DNA of 64,000 nt from contig NZ_CP100604.1 of the NCBI RefSeq assembly GCF_031202265.1, forward strand, positions 620,001-684,000. The letters are read 5' to 3'. Origin of the DNA: Bradyrhizobium sp. Ash2021 (GTDB lineage Bacteria; Pseudomonadota; Alphaproteobacteria; Rhizobiales; Xanthobacteraceae). A program made the translations under genes and the position numbers. The notes below the pieces were generated by a model. The model saw nothing but the letters and a program-made list of their open reading frames with translations, was not told the DNA's origin and searched no databases. Shown here one piece after another: positions 16,871 to 25,768 of the stretch (within the stretch, counting starts at the first letter, position 1; the number at the start of each line of letters is the position of its first letter).

Positions 16871-18235
16871 ATGATGCGCGTCCTCAAGATTGTCCGTTCG
16901 GCGAAACTACGGCGTGGTGTCGCCGTCTGTGTCGCCGTCGCCGGTTTGGGACTCGCGGGCTGCGACGACAACGGCGGTGACCCGAAAAGCGAGATCGGCG
17001 CCCATCCCATGCTCCCCGCGCTGCAGCAATATTTGCTGCCGCCGATCCGGATTGCCAGAGCAGTTGCGTGGGGAAACGATGAAGCGCCGACGGTGCCGCA
17101 GGGATTGCAAATCCATGCATTAGCCACCGGCTTTGAGCATCCCCGATCCCTCTTCGTCCTTCCGAACGGAGATGTGCTGGTGGTCGAGGGCAATGGTCCA
17201 ACAGCGCCGATCTTCCGCCCCAAGGACCTCGTCACCGCCTGGGTAGAGTGGCTCGCCGGCGCGAGGGCAAAAGGCGCAAACCGTATAACGCTGTTGCGCG
17301 ATACCAATGGCGATGGCGTCCCGGAGCTACGAACCGTCTTGCTGGATCATCTTAACTCGCCCTTTGGCGTCGCTTTGGTTGGCAATGATCTTTATGTTGC
17401 CAACACCGATGCCATCATCCGTTATCCCTATCAGGAAGGGCAAACCAGCATCACTGCCCCTGGCACCAAGCTGACCGACCTTCCTGGCGGCCCGATCGAT
17501 CATCACTGGACCAAGGCTTTGTTGGCCCGCCCGGATGGCTCCAAGCTCTATGTCGGTGTCGGATCCAACAGCAACATCACCGAAAACGGAATTGGAGCTG
17601 AGTATGAACGAGCCGCGATCTGGGAGGTCGACCGGGCATCGGGCGCCCATCGCATACTCGCCAGCGGCACGCGCAATCCCACGGGCCTCGCGTGGGAGCC
17701 TGAGACCCGCAAACTCTGGGCCATCGTCAACGAACGCGATGAGATCGGCCCCGATCTGGTTCCGGACTATCTGACTTCTGTGCAGGACGGCGGTTTCTAT
17801 GGCTGGCCCTATAGCTATTACGGCCAGCACCTCGACCCGCGGGTCCAGCCTCAACGCCCCGATCTGGTGGCAAAGGCGATTGTACCGGACTACGCGCTGA
17901 GCTCCCACGTCGCGCCCTTGGGTGTAGCCATGTACACAGGCTCCGGGCTTCCGGCAAACTATCGCAGCGGTGCGTTTGTCAGCGAACACGGAAGCTGGGA
18001 TCGAACGCCTCTCAACGGCTACAAGGTAGTGTTCGTGCCGTTCAGCGGCGGAATACCCAGCGGCCCGGCGCAGGACGTCGTTACCGGCTTCCTCGATGCA
18101 AACAATCACGCGCGCGGAAGGCCGGTTGGTCTGGCAGTCGATCGGACCGGCGGACTGCTGATCGCCGATGACGTCGGAGACACCGTGTGGCGGGTGTCAT
18201 CAAGTAATCCCCATTCTGCGTCGGGCCCCCACTGA
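16871..18235 (+). CDS. L-sorbosone dehydrogenase-like PQQ beta-propeller lipoprotein
   Basis: A 454-residue exported protein. The N-terminus has a lipoprotein signal (GVAVCVAVAGLGLAGC, lipobox LAGC, Cys about residue 31). The rest is a six-bladed propeller of the soluble glucose/sorbosone dehydrogenase type: FEHPRSLFVLPNGDVLVVEG, LNSPFGVALVGNDLYVANTD, ASGTRNPTGLAWEPETRKLW, NERDEIG, GGFYGWPYSYYG, FVSEHGSWDRTPLNGYKVVF, GRPVGLAVDRTGGLLIADD. The NPTGLAW and 'SEHGSW' motifs match the family's PQQ/Ca2+ site. It probably oxidises a sugar or aldehyde in the periplasm. Paired with the DUF2231 gene upstream. Confidence 0.85.
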   Translation: MMRVLKIVRSAKLRRGVAVCVAVAGLGLAGCDDNGGDPKSEIGAHPMLPALQQYLLPPIRIARAVAWGNDEAPTVPQGLQIHALATGFEHPRSLFVLPNGDVLVVEGNGPTAPIFRPKDLVTAWVEWLAGARAKGANRITLLRDTNGDGVPELRTVLLDHLNSPFGVALVGNDLYVANTDAIIRYPYQEGQTSITAPGTKLTDLPGGPIDHHWTKALLARPDGSKLYVGVGSNSNITENGIGAEYERAAIWEVDRASGAHRILASGTRNPTGLAWEPETRKLWAIVNERDEIGPDLVPDYLTSVQDGGFYGWPYSYYGQHLDPRVQPQRPDLVAKAIVPDYALSSHVAPLGVAMYTGSGLPANYRSGAFVSEHGSWDRTPLNGYKVVFVPFSGGIPSGPAQDVVTGFLDANNHARGRPVGLAVDRTGGLLIADDVGDTVWRVSSSNPHSASGPH

Positions 18236-18539
18236 AATGGAATTTAATGGTCCCGGCTGGCTACCAAACTACAATTGGGCGGCGCACTCAGAATGGCAGA
18301 GCCCGCCGAACCCGGACTGGCCGGCCGTGAACCCACCGATCGGCGATCATATGATCTTGAGGCGGCTTGGACCGAGGCGATTCCTGTCTGACCTGTTGAA
18401 CCGGCAAGAGCGGATAAGGCGCAGCAATCCGCGACAAGCACCGCCGCGTTCTGTAGTTACCGTCAGGATGCCTTGCCTCTGGGACAGGCCGAGCATCAAC
18501 GATTTGTTCCAGGCACACCGATTCGCGCAGAGGATAACA
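18236..18539. other. Intergenic stretch after the sorbosone dehydrogenase gene
   Basis: About 300 bases with no supportable gene and no clear terminator. Confidence 0.3.
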
Positions 18540-18935
18540 ATGACCACGCCAACCGACATCGGCAAGAATGTTACCTCTGCGTCCCGCCGACGATTTCTAA
18601 CGGAAGGTGGTGCCTTGTTGGGCGGGGCCGTCATTGCTGGTGGCCTCGCTGGACATGAAGAGCGCCCGCCGCGACCAAAAATACGGGCAACCTCCCTCCC
18701 AACGTACCGGAATGGATGAAGACGCCCGGCGATCTCATGGGAAGCCAGCCATATGGCGCGCCTTCCCCGTTCGAAAAAGACGTCATCAAGAACATCTCGA
18801 AGACGTTGCCCCAGTATCTATCGGCGTCCGGACGCACGCCGTTGCAGGATCTCGACGGCATCCTCACGCCGAACGGTCTATTCTACGAGCGCCATCATGG
18901 TGGCGTTCCCACCATCGATCCTGCACAGCACGCCG
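18540..18935 (+). pseudogene. SoxC-like sulfite dehydrogenase N-terminus, frameshifted and truncated
   Basis: The ATG at 18540 opens a Tat-type leader (ASRRRFLTEGGALLGGAVIA). Near 18660 the family sequence jumps by one base to another frame, which reads PAATKNTGNLPPNVPEWMKT, PGDLMGSQPYGAPSPFEKDV and IKNISKTLPQYLSASGRTPL. It continues to HHGGVPTIDPAQH, closely like SoxC. Soon after, the similarity ends. The molybdopterin-binding core and dimerisation domain are absent. Two lesions (a 1-base loss and a 3' truncation) make this a dead gene. No soxD or other sox gene is nearby. Confidence 0.75.
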
Positions 18936-19026
18936 ACGCTGCTTGCGCAGCGCCTCCATGAGGTCGACCACTCCTTCAAGCGGTGGTGATGGCACGAAGC
19001 GTTGTTGTCGTCTCCTACGCACCCTA

Positions 19027-19045
19027 GATACCCCATGGGGGTATC
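19027..19045. promoter_or_regulatory. CsoR-like operator palindrome
   Basis: A perfect 8-base inverted repeat with 3-base centre, GATACCCCATGGGGGTATC, lies 22 bases before the multicopper oxidase start codon. The 'ATACCCC...GGGGTAT' form matches operators of CsoR/RcnR/FrmR-type repressors, which release DNA on binding Cu(I) or other ligands. It is therefore likely to make the oxidase copper-inducible. No csoR-type gene is in the window. Confidence 0.7.
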
Positions 19046-19067
19046 GTAGCGAGATGGAGTTGATGAC

Positions 19068-20663
19068 ATGCGTGTGCAGCACGCCCCTGTTCCCAATCAT
19101 TCAGATGCCGTCGCGGGCCAAAACTCGCGTTTGCGGGTCGATCCCTTTTCTCGGCGTCGCTTTCTGAAGGCGGCACTCGCCGCCGCGACCCTGCCCATTC
19201 TCCCGGGCGCGGGGCGCGCTGCAGCCTCTCCTGGGAAGCGGCTCGTCGCCGGAACACGGATTATTGAAGTGAATGGTCGACCGGCCAAGGTCTTCGGGCT
19301 CATCGGTCCGGACGGCCGTCCCGGGCTACGCCTCGACCCCGGTGAACGGTTCCGCGTTGACCTCGTGAATGAGACTGGCGCGCGCACCATTGTGCATTGG
19401 CATGGGCAGCTTCCGCCCTGGACGCAGGACGGCTTTCCGTGGCCGGAGAGCCCGCCGATCGCGAACAGCGCGGTTCAAGCCTACGACTATGCTCCGATTC
19501 CGGGCACGTATTGGATGCATTCGCATCAGGACATGCAGGAGCAGAGCCTGATGACCGCGCCGCTCATCGTTCATGACGCCGCGGAACTTCGCGAAGACCG
19601 GCAGGAAGTCGTTCTCATGCTGCACGACTTCACCTTCCGAACGCCGGAGGAAGTGCTCGCCGGCCTCACCGGCACGAACGTAGCCGCGGTACAGGCCATG
19701 CTGCAAAAGATGGAGCAGGCTCCAGGTCGCACAGTCGGCACCAATGCGGTGCATGCAAGCTTGAGCAGCATGGCTGCCGACGTGCCCGACGCGGGCATGT
19801 CAGGAATGGAGATGCCGGCAATGAACATGTCGGGGCCGGGCGGCATGCATATGGATCTGAATGACGTTCAATATGACGCCATCCTGGCAAACGACCGAAC
19901 GCTCGCCGATCCGGAGGTCGTGCGCGTCGAGCGTGGCGGCCGGATCCGGCTCCGCGTCATCAACGGCGCGTCCTCGAGCCAGTTCTGGGTAGATCTCGGC
20001 GAACTCGTCGGCCACGTGGTGGCGACTGACGGCCAGCCCGTACATCCGGTTGCGGGCAGCCGCTTCCCCATCGCGATGGCTCAACGCCTCGATATCCTGA
20101 TTGATCTTCCAGAAGTCGGCGCGTTTCCGATACTTGCGCGGCTGGAAGGCGACGGTCGGCAGACCGGCATCATCCTCGCCACGACCGGGGCGCGCATACC
20201 GCGGATCGCGGAGAGCGCGCAAACCGCGCCGCCGGTCGATCATTCGCTGGAGGCCCGCCTTGCGGCGGTGCAACCGCTGCCGTCACGCCCCGCGGATGCC
20301 ATCCATACGATTGCTCTCGGCGGCGCAATGAAACCTTATGCATGGTCCATGAACGGAGAGTACTGGCCTCAGGTCAAACCGCTCATGCTGGACAAGGGGC
20401 AGCGTATTGAGATCGATCTGGTCAATCGCACGATGATGGCGCATCCGATGCATCTGCATGGCCATGCTTTCCAGGTGATCGCGATCGACAGCCGGCCGAT
20501 CCAGGGAGCCGTCCGCGACACTGTTCTGGTCATGCCAATGGGCCGTGTCCGGATCGCTTTCGACGCCGACAATCCCGGGCGATGGCCGTTCCACTGTCAC
20601 AATCTCTATCACCAGGCCACCGGCATGATGACGGAGTTCAGGTATCAGGGCATTGCCACTTGA
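19068..20663 (+). CDS. Multicopper oxidase (CopA/CueO-like), Tat-exported
   Basis: A 531-residue three-domain cupredoxin oxidase. The Tat signal is SRRRFLKAALAAATLPILPG. All four copper motifs are present: HWHGQ (about 107-111), WMHSHQD (about 146-152), HPMHLHGHAF (about 463-472) and WPFHCHNLYH (about 507-516), with the type 1 Cys and axial Met region. A Met-rich loop (MSGMEMPAMNMSGPGGMHM) between domains resembles the Cu(I)-binding insert of CueO/CopA. The likely role is periplasmic cuprous oxidation and copper tolerance. The upstream palindrome suggests copper control. It stands alone, with no copB beside it. Confidence 0.9.
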   Translation: MRVQHAPVPNHSDAVAGQNSRLRVDPFSRRRFLKAALAAATLPILPGAGRAAASPGKRLVAGTRIIEVNGRPAKVFGLIGPDGRPGLRLDPGERFRVDLVNETGARTIVHWHGQLPPWTQDGFPWPESPPIANSAVQAYDYAPIPGTYWMHSHQDMQEQSLMTAPLIVHDAAELREDRQEVVLMLHDFTFRTPEEVLAGLTGTNVAAVQAMLQKMEQAPGRTVGTNAVHASLSSMAADVPDAGMSGMEMPAMNMSGPGGMHMDLNDVQYDAILANDRTLADPEVVRVERGGRIRLRVINGASSSQFWVDLGELVGHVVATDGQPVHPVAGSRFPIAMAQRLDILIDLPEVGAFPILARLEGDGRQTGIILATTGARIPRIAESAQTAPPVDHSLEARLAAVQPLPSRPADAIHTIALGGAMKPYAWSMNGEYWPQVKPLMLDKGQRIEIDLVNRTMMAHPMHLHGHAFQVIAIDSRPIQGAVRDTVLVMPMGRVRIAFDADNPGRWPFHCHNLYHQATGMMTEFRYQGIAT

Positions 20664-20877
20664 CGATCCGTTTCCGTAGTCACGCTCATTGACGACAATT
20701 TCTGGCAATAGCCGTGACCTGTCCGCGGCATGGCGTACGGCATTGATCTATTATCGGGCCAGCGTGCGATGTTGTCGTATCCGGTCAGATCAACTACGGC
20801 CGCACAATTGTCTGAATGACAGATCACGTTCGCATCAGATGAGTTCTTGAAACCGGGTCAACTCTTGGAGCCGGGGC

Positions 20878-22290
20878 ATGAATTCCTGGAATCCTCTCAT
20901 GCCGAGGATCGGCCGGCGTCGATGGGCGTTGGCGGCGGGCGTGGTTTGTTTGTTTGGCGCATTCAACGAACTAGGGACGAAAGCCTGGGCGCAAGCGCAA
21001 CGGTCGGACAATCCGGCCACGCCGGGCGGGTCATACGCGACTGGTGATTGGGGCGGCGTACGGTCTTATCTAGAGCGCCTCGGCGTTACCTTCACCCTTA
21101 GCTACACCAACGATTTCCTGGCCAATGTGAGCGGCGGTATCAAGACCGGCGCAGTCGGGATCGGGATCTTCCAGCCGCATGTCGACCTCGACTTGCAAAA
21201 GCTTTTGGGGTGGGAGGGAGATAAAATCCATATCCACGGCCTCGTCACCCATGGTCCGTTCTTCAGTTCGACCTATCTCGGCAACATCCTGGCCGTGTCG
21301 AATCTCGAGGCGGGGCCGGTCGCACGGCTCTATGCGCTCTGGTACGAGCACAACGCGCCCGACGACCACTGGTCCGTCCGCGCCGGCCTGATGTTGGCAG
21401 ACAGCCAGTTCTTGCAGAGCGAGACTGCATCCAATTTCCTCAACAACGGCATCAGCTGGCCGACCTTTCTCGCCGGCAACCTGCCGGCCTCGGGGCCCGC
21501 CTATCCGTTGCCCGCCCCCGGCATTCGCGTGCGTGTGAAGCCGCGCGACGATCTGCAGTTCCAGGCCGCGGTGTTCAGCGGCGATCCCAGCGGCGGCGAC
21601 GGCTCCAATCTACCGGGTCCGCTTCCGACCGGGACGGTCTTCAGCTTTCGCGGCGGCGCCTTTGTCATCGCAGAGGCGAGCTACTTGGCCAATCAGGGCA
21701 AGGACGCCAAAGGACTTCCCGGCACCTACCGCATCGGGGCGTGGTACGCCACCAGCTCGCGGTTTTTCGATCAGCGCTTCGACAATACCGGCCTCTCGCT
21801 CGCAAATCCGCAGTCCACCGGCATTCCGCTCAAGCACACCGGGGACGGCGGCGTCTACGGCGTGATGGATCAGACGCTCTATCGCGTTCCCGGCACCGAC
21901 GACCAAGGCCTTTCCGCATTCCTTCGCGCGGGCGGCGTTCCCAACGACCGCAACCTGATCAACTTCTACGCCGACGGCGGCCTGCTTTACAAAGGTCTGG
22001 TGCCGGGGCGTCCCGACGACAAGGTCGGCGTTGCCTTTGCCCACGCGCGCATCGGCGACAACGCGCGCGGGCTGGATGCCGATACCGGACTATTCGGTAA
22101 CTTCTTTTTTCCGGTGCGCAGCAGCGAAACGATGATCGAGATGATGTATCAAACGCAACCGAAACCATGGTGGACGCTGCAACCCGAACTCCAATACATC
22201 ATCCGGCCGGGTGGCGGCGTCCTTAACCCCGATGGCAAGCTCCGACCGAACGCGTGGGTCATTGTCCTTCGCTCAGCGCTGAATTTCTAG
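20878..22290 (+). CDS. OprB-family carbohydrate porin
   Basis: A 470-residue outer-membrane porin, second of its type in the window. Signal peptide at residues 12-40 (RRRWALAAGVVCLFGAFNEL, cut after WAQA). OprB motif YATGDWGGVRSYLERLGVTF, internal signature LPGTYRIGAWYATSSRFFD, late strand WWTLQPELQYIIRPGGGVLN, and final Phe (RSALNF). GGAG 9 bases before the ATG supports the start. It lies 215 bases after the multicopper oxidase on the same strand but looks like a separate unit. Predicted solute uptake; the substrate is unknown. Confidence 0.85.
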   Translation: MNSWNPLMPRIGRRRWALAAGVVCLFGAFNELGTKAWAQAQRSDNPATPGGSYATGDWGGVRSYLERLGVTFTLSYTNDFLANVSGGIKTGAVGIGIFQPHVDLDLQKLLGWEGDKIHIHGLVTHGPFFSSTYLGNILAVSNLEAGPVARLYALWYEHNAPDDHWSVRAGLMLADSQFLQSETASNFLNNGISWPTFLAGNLPASGPAYPLPAPGIRVRVKPRDDLQFQAAVFSGDPSGGDGSNLPGPLPTGTVFSFRGGAFVIAEASYLANQGKDAKGLPGTYRIGAWYATSSRFFDQRFDNTGLSLANPQSTGIPLKHTGDGGVYGVMDQTLYRVPGTDDQGLSAFLRAGGVPNDRNLINFYADGGLLYKGLVPGRPDDKVGVAFAHARIGDNARGLDADTGLFGNFFFPVRSSETMIEMMYQTQPKPWWTLQPELQYIIRPGGGVLNPDGKLRPNAWVIVLRSALNF

Positions 22291-22537
22291 GGCTTTCTTT
22301 GCGGCCTGATCCTCACGGCAGTTGGCCGCGGTATCGATGCTGCTTGTCGCGGTCGACATCCGGCCACGCCAGAATCGCCAGTGCTGGAATGGCGTACGGA
22401 TCTGGGGGCGCGAGGTAGCTCGCGTCCCTACTGCGCAAGATGCTGTTTGCTGCGGTGCCTAGTCCGGTTATGACCCTGGCTGTGTAAGAACTTGGCTGCT
22501 TTTCTATGATTCTCTCGTGATTCTGCGGGGGAAGCTG

Positions 22538-22714
22538 ATGAGGCGCTTCGTTGAGCAGGCGGATCGTGGGCAGTGGACGCTATTGCCCGAATGCCTCGAT
22601 GATTTCGTTGACGAGAGCAACCCTGTTCGCGTGATCGATGTATTTGTTGATGCGCTCGATTTGGCAGAGATGAGCTTTAAAGCCGAGCAGTTTTCTCTGG
22701 ATGATCGAGCATGA
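22538..22714 (+). pseudogene. IS1182-family transposase N-terminal fragment
   Basis: The frame from ATG 22538 reads MRRFVEQADRGQWTLLPECL, then DDFVDESNPVRVIDVFVDAL and DLAEMSFKAEQ before TGA at 22712-22714. This is the conserved opening of IS1182-type transposases ('DDFV-x-E-x-NPVRVID-x-FVDALDL'). The catalytic domain is missing, and the DNA past about 22700 is unrelated. Confidence 0.75.
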
Positions 22715-23037
22715 GTACCTTCTGCGGCGCGAATCGTCTGGAGCACAGAGTAGGGAATATGGCTCAACAGAGCCATCCTCGATGTGTCGCACAATCGCCG
22801 TTTCGCGACGCTGCGAGTCGGGATCACTTCCGCCTTTGGCCCTTCACGAAATGTTGCGCCGCCGTAGGACTTCGGTCGCTAACGGGGCACAGCGGACGCC
22901 GACGGGCGGCCGTATGTTGCAGAGGGGCGACGCTCGTGACCCATCTGCGACATCGGCGACCGAAAATTGCCGCGATGCAGAACGCGACCGTCACGCTACA
23001 ATGCGGTAGGCTGTGACCCTCGACCTGAGGGCGACCC
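22715..23037. other. Non-coding stretch with degenerate repeat
   Basis: No supportable gene. About 22820-22960 contains segments like those near 2420 (TTTGGCCCTT...CGAA) and probably belongs to the same interspersed family. It directly precedes the ABC binding-protein gene. Confidence 0.35.
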
Positions 23038-24018
23038 ATGAGGCGACGGGAATTCATCGCACTTCTCGGCGGCACGGCGGCAGTATGGCCGCTCATCACG
23101 CGCGCACAAGCTTTGAATAAGCCGCCCGTCATCGCTTTTATGAGCCTAGTCGCTCCGGAGCGCAATGTGAGGTTGATGGGTGCGTTTGTGCAGGGACTTC
23201 GAGAGCTCGATTTCGTTCAAGATCGAGATTTTGAGCTTGCGCTGCGTTCGGCTGAGGGTCGACTGGATCGAGCCGCGTCGCTCGCACGGGAAGTGGTTGA
23301 TTTACGACCGGACGTAATTCTGGCCACCGCCACACCGGCCGTCGTAGCCGTGTCGGCACTGACCAAAACCGTTCCCATAGTCTGCCCACTTCTGGCAGAC
23401 CCCGTTCATCTCGGTCTGATTGCCAGCATGTCACATCCGGGAGGCAACGTGACCGGGGTCTTATTCCGTACCGAGGGTCTGGTCGGCAAGCAGCTGGAAC
23501 TCGCATTGCAGCTGATTCCAGGTGCCCGCAGGATTGGATTTCTTGTGAACGTCGCAGGCCCGGTTGTCATTGACCGGGAAGAACTGGAGCGTACCAATCG
23601 GAATCTAGGTGTTGAACTGGACACCATGGAGGTTCGTGTACCGGATGATCTCAATGGCGCCTTTCAGGCGTTAGCGAACAGCGGTGTTCAGGCTGTCGTT
23701 GTGCAGACCGACCCGATGTTCTTCAACGAGCGGGAGCGAATTTCCGCCCTTGCGGCCGCGACGCGGTTGCCGGCGGTCTATGCTTTCCGAGACCATATCG
23801 ATGCCGGTGGACTCATCAGCTACGGAGTTAATCTGGCTGAGTGCTTTCACAGCGCAGCCGGTTATGTCGTAAGAATCCTAAAGGGATCAAAGCCCGGCGA
23901 TTTACCCGTCGAGTTTCCGACCAAACTAGAGTTGATAATCAATCTCAAAGCGGCCAAGGCCCTTGGAATAACGGTGCCGCCAATTCTCTTGGCGACGGCC
24001 GATGAAGCAATCGAATGA
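23038..24018 (+). CDS. ABC transporter substrate-binding protein (PF04392)
   Basis: A 326-residue exported binding protein. The signal MRRREFIALLGGTAAVWPLI is followed by TRAQA. Typical blocks are PVIAFMSLVAPERNVRLMGA, FVQGLRELDFVQDRDFEL, VVDLRPDVILATATPAVVAV, SMSHPGGNVTGVLFRTEGLV, KQLELALQLIPGARRIGFL, and FRDHIDAGGLISYGVNLAEC. The C-terminal LELIINLKAAKALGITVPPI closes the second lobe. The family is greatly expanded in Bradyrhizobium and often lacks adjacent permeases, as here. The ligand is unknown. GAGGG before the ATG supports the start. It is the intact counterpart of the broken copy at the left window edge. Confidence 0.9.
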   Translation: MRRREFIALLGGTAAVWPLITRAQALNKPPVIAFMSLVAPERNVRLMGAFVQGLRELDFVQDRDFELALRSAEGRLDRAASLAREVVDLRPDVILATATPAVVAVSALTKTVPIVCPLLADPVHLGLIASMSHPGGNVTGVLFRTEGLVGKQLELALQLIPGARRIGFLVNVAGPVVIDREELERTNRNLGVELDTMEVRVPDDLNGAFQALANSGVQAVVVQTDPMFFNERERISALAAATRLPAVYAFRDHIDAGGLISYGVNLAECFHSAAGYVVRILKGSKPGDLPVEFPTKLELIINLKAAKALGITVPPILLATADEAIE

Positions 24019-24388
24019 TTCTTCTACATGTCGCCTACTGGCACTTCTCGGACCTGCCAATCGTTAAACGAATGTCTGCTCTGCGGAGAACAGGGGACGT
24101 CGTGACCAACTCGGATGATAGCCCGCATCCTGAATCAGGGATGCCCTCCCAACGGACAAGGTGCTACCACGTTGCCGTTGCCAAGCTAGCCAGTGCCTGA
24201 CGCTGCCCTAACATCAAGCGCGGGAGGGTTCTAGCGTTTCACCTTTGCACTGTTGCTCAATCAGTTCACCCGTTCGACGCCCGGCTGGGAAGGAAACGTG
24301 GTGGCAGCGACTGGGTCGTGAGCGTGCAGTCGTCTTGTTACCTGAAATTTTCCTTCGCCGTCGGCACGCTGACCGCCCGGCGAATTGC
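24019..24388. other. Non-coding boundary region left of the integrated element
   Basis: About 370 bases without a supportable gene. 24020-24110 resembles the degenerate repeat family. The left boundary of the integrated element should lie in this region, but I found no convincing copy of the right-end sequence here. Confidence 0.35.
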
Positions 24389-24592
24389 TCAGTTAAGCGT
24401 CTTGTGCCGGACTGCGGCCCAAACGATCTGATACTGCTGAGAGCGCTCAGACCATCTCCTTTTTCCGGTATCATATATCAAACCCTGCCTGACCAGCCTT
24501 CGAAGCGCTGCCTCAATTTCAAGTCGTGCCTGATCCGGTTCGGTGGTTACAAAGTCCTCAAGCCAGCGGGGGCTTATAGATATCTTGCTCAT
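24389..24592 (-). CDS. Small hypothetical protein, last gene of the element
   Basis: A 67-residue protein starting MSKISISPRWLEDFVTTEPD and ending YQIVWAAVRHKTLN. The central segment (ARLEIEAALRRLVRQGLIYD, TGKRRW) looks like a small winged-helix or replication-associated fold with two helices and a turn, but no family was recognised. The ATG at 24590-24592 lies 13 bases after the preceding stop, with AGAAAG upstream, so it belongs to the same transcript as the two genes before it. Confidence 0.55.
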   Translation of the reverse strand: MSKISISPRWLEDFVTTEPDQARLEIEAALRRLVRQGLIYDTGKRRWSERSQQYQIVWAAVRHKTLN

Positions 24593-24605
24593 CGGCGAAC
24601 TTTCT

Positions 24606-25145
24606 CTATTTGGACCTTGCCAATTGCTCAAAATGGGCTCTGGCCTCAACCCGATGGGGGCATGACCGCCAGTCAATTTCAGGATCAGGAAGCCACGATA
24701 GGCCATCTTCGATCGGTTTGAAGTTTGGATAGTAGTCGAGCAGATGAGTATCGGCGGCACGCTGCGCCTCTTCGCTCGTGGCGAAAAATGCGGGCTCGCC
24801 ATCATGCAGCATCGGGTAGTCATCGCGATACGCCAACCAGTTGCCCCGTTTATCTCGCTCAACCCGTAGGAGCGCGAACTGCGTAAGCTTCACGAACCGC
24901 GCCGCACCTTGGCGCTGCCATCTTGGCGGGTTTCGCTCATAGTATGCGGCAAGTACGGGGATGGCATCGACAAGTGATTGAACGACGGCGATTTCGCTAT
25001 CGCACTCATCAGGTGCAAGGTCGGCTTCCACGCTAAAGGGGCCTTCACGCCCGTTGAGCGGACGAACGCGGCCAACGATGAAATCTGCATCGTCGTTGAC
25101 GATAGCGTAGTGGTCGTAATTCCTAAAAAGAAGATAGTTTTTCAT
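24606..25145 (-). CDS. Hypothetical protein of the integrated element
   Basis: A 179-residue acidic, soluble protein beginning MKNYLLFRNYDHYAIVNDDA. No transmembrane segments or recognised domain. Aromatic and charged residues dominate (PPRWQRQGAARFVKLTQFAL, LPDPEIDWRSCPHRVEARAH). The ATG at 25143-25145 overlaps the upstream stop (ATGA), so translation is coupled. It is element cargo of unknown role. Confidence 0.65.
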   Translation of the reverse strand: MKNYLLFRNYDHYAIVNDDADFIVGRVRPLNGREGPFSVEADLAPDECDSEIAVVQSLVDAIPVLAAYYERNPPRWQRQGAARFVKLTQFALLRVERDKRGNWLAYRDDYPMLHDGEPAFFATSEEAQRAADTHLLDYYPNFKPIEDGLSWLPDPEIDWRSCPHRVEARAHFEQLARSK

Positions 25146-25489
25146 GGGATCATCCCTTCTCTGTGACCGGCCGCGCCGGTCGGCTTGATCGTGGGGGACG
25201 ATCTGTTTTCGCGAATGGGACGAGCCCAGCCGCGGGTGATAGTATTTCCGGCTCGGCCGCCCGGCATCAAGCGGCGGCTCTTGATCGGAATGAAATGTAG
25301 GTCGCGCATGACGGTGGCGAGGCGGCGCGCTGTACCGGTCGTCTTCGGCTCGCCGATCAAATCGAGCACGGCCGCGGTGCTGATCGCAAACTTGCCGCGC
25401 ATGGCCGCCTCCACCTTGTCTCGAAAAGGGTCAGCATCACGCTTGGCCAATTCATACTTGGCACGTTCTAGTCTCGCCATGAAACTCAT
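25142..25489 (-). CDS. Hypothetical protein of the integrated element
   Basis: A 115-residue basic protein, MSFMARLERAKYELAKRDAD at the N-terminus, with an HTH-like central part (KFAISTAAVLDLIGEPKTTG, TARRLATVMRDLHFIPIKSR). The middle helix pair with 'TARRLATVMRDL-x-F-x-P-x-K-S-R' resembles a winged-helix DNA-binding module. The C-terminal 40 residues are low-complexity. ATG 25487-25489 was chosen over an upstream in-frame Met because of the AGGGGG run before it. It overlaps the next gene by 4 bases. Confidence 0.6.
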   Translation of the reverse strand: MSFMARLERAKYELAKRDADPFRDKVEAAMRGKFAISTAAVLDLIGEPKTTGTARRLATVMRDLHFIPIKSRRLMPGGRAGNTITRGWARPIRENRSSPTIKPTGAAGHREGMIP

Positions 25490-25768
25490 AAGCCGCCCCC
25501 TGCGGTGATCTTCGACCTTTTCGACGGTTGGTCCCGCCACACGAATTTATCGCCAAAGATTTGACGCCGAACCGTAAATGAGTGGCTAACGATATGGTGA
25601 TCCGACCGCGCACCTGAACGACACCCGGGTGGCGCCACCACAACGGTGTGAAGGTTACAATGTGGGGCTGAGCGCGGGGATGGGGCGGCTGACGTCTAAG
25701 GGGAGGCCGGCGGCGTCGTGGCGCGGTGGGACCTTGCTCAACGGGCGACACGACGATCGTCAGACGGA

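Noticed and set aside
17327..18109. Minus-strand open frame of 260 codons
   Set aside because: Antisense to the sorbosone dehydrogenase gene, with no motifs.
18935..19015. Minus-strand segment reading GVVDLMEALRK, like the C-terminus of Ku
   Set aside because: Only about 25 residues, frame disturbed, and no other Ku sequence nearby. Too little to call.
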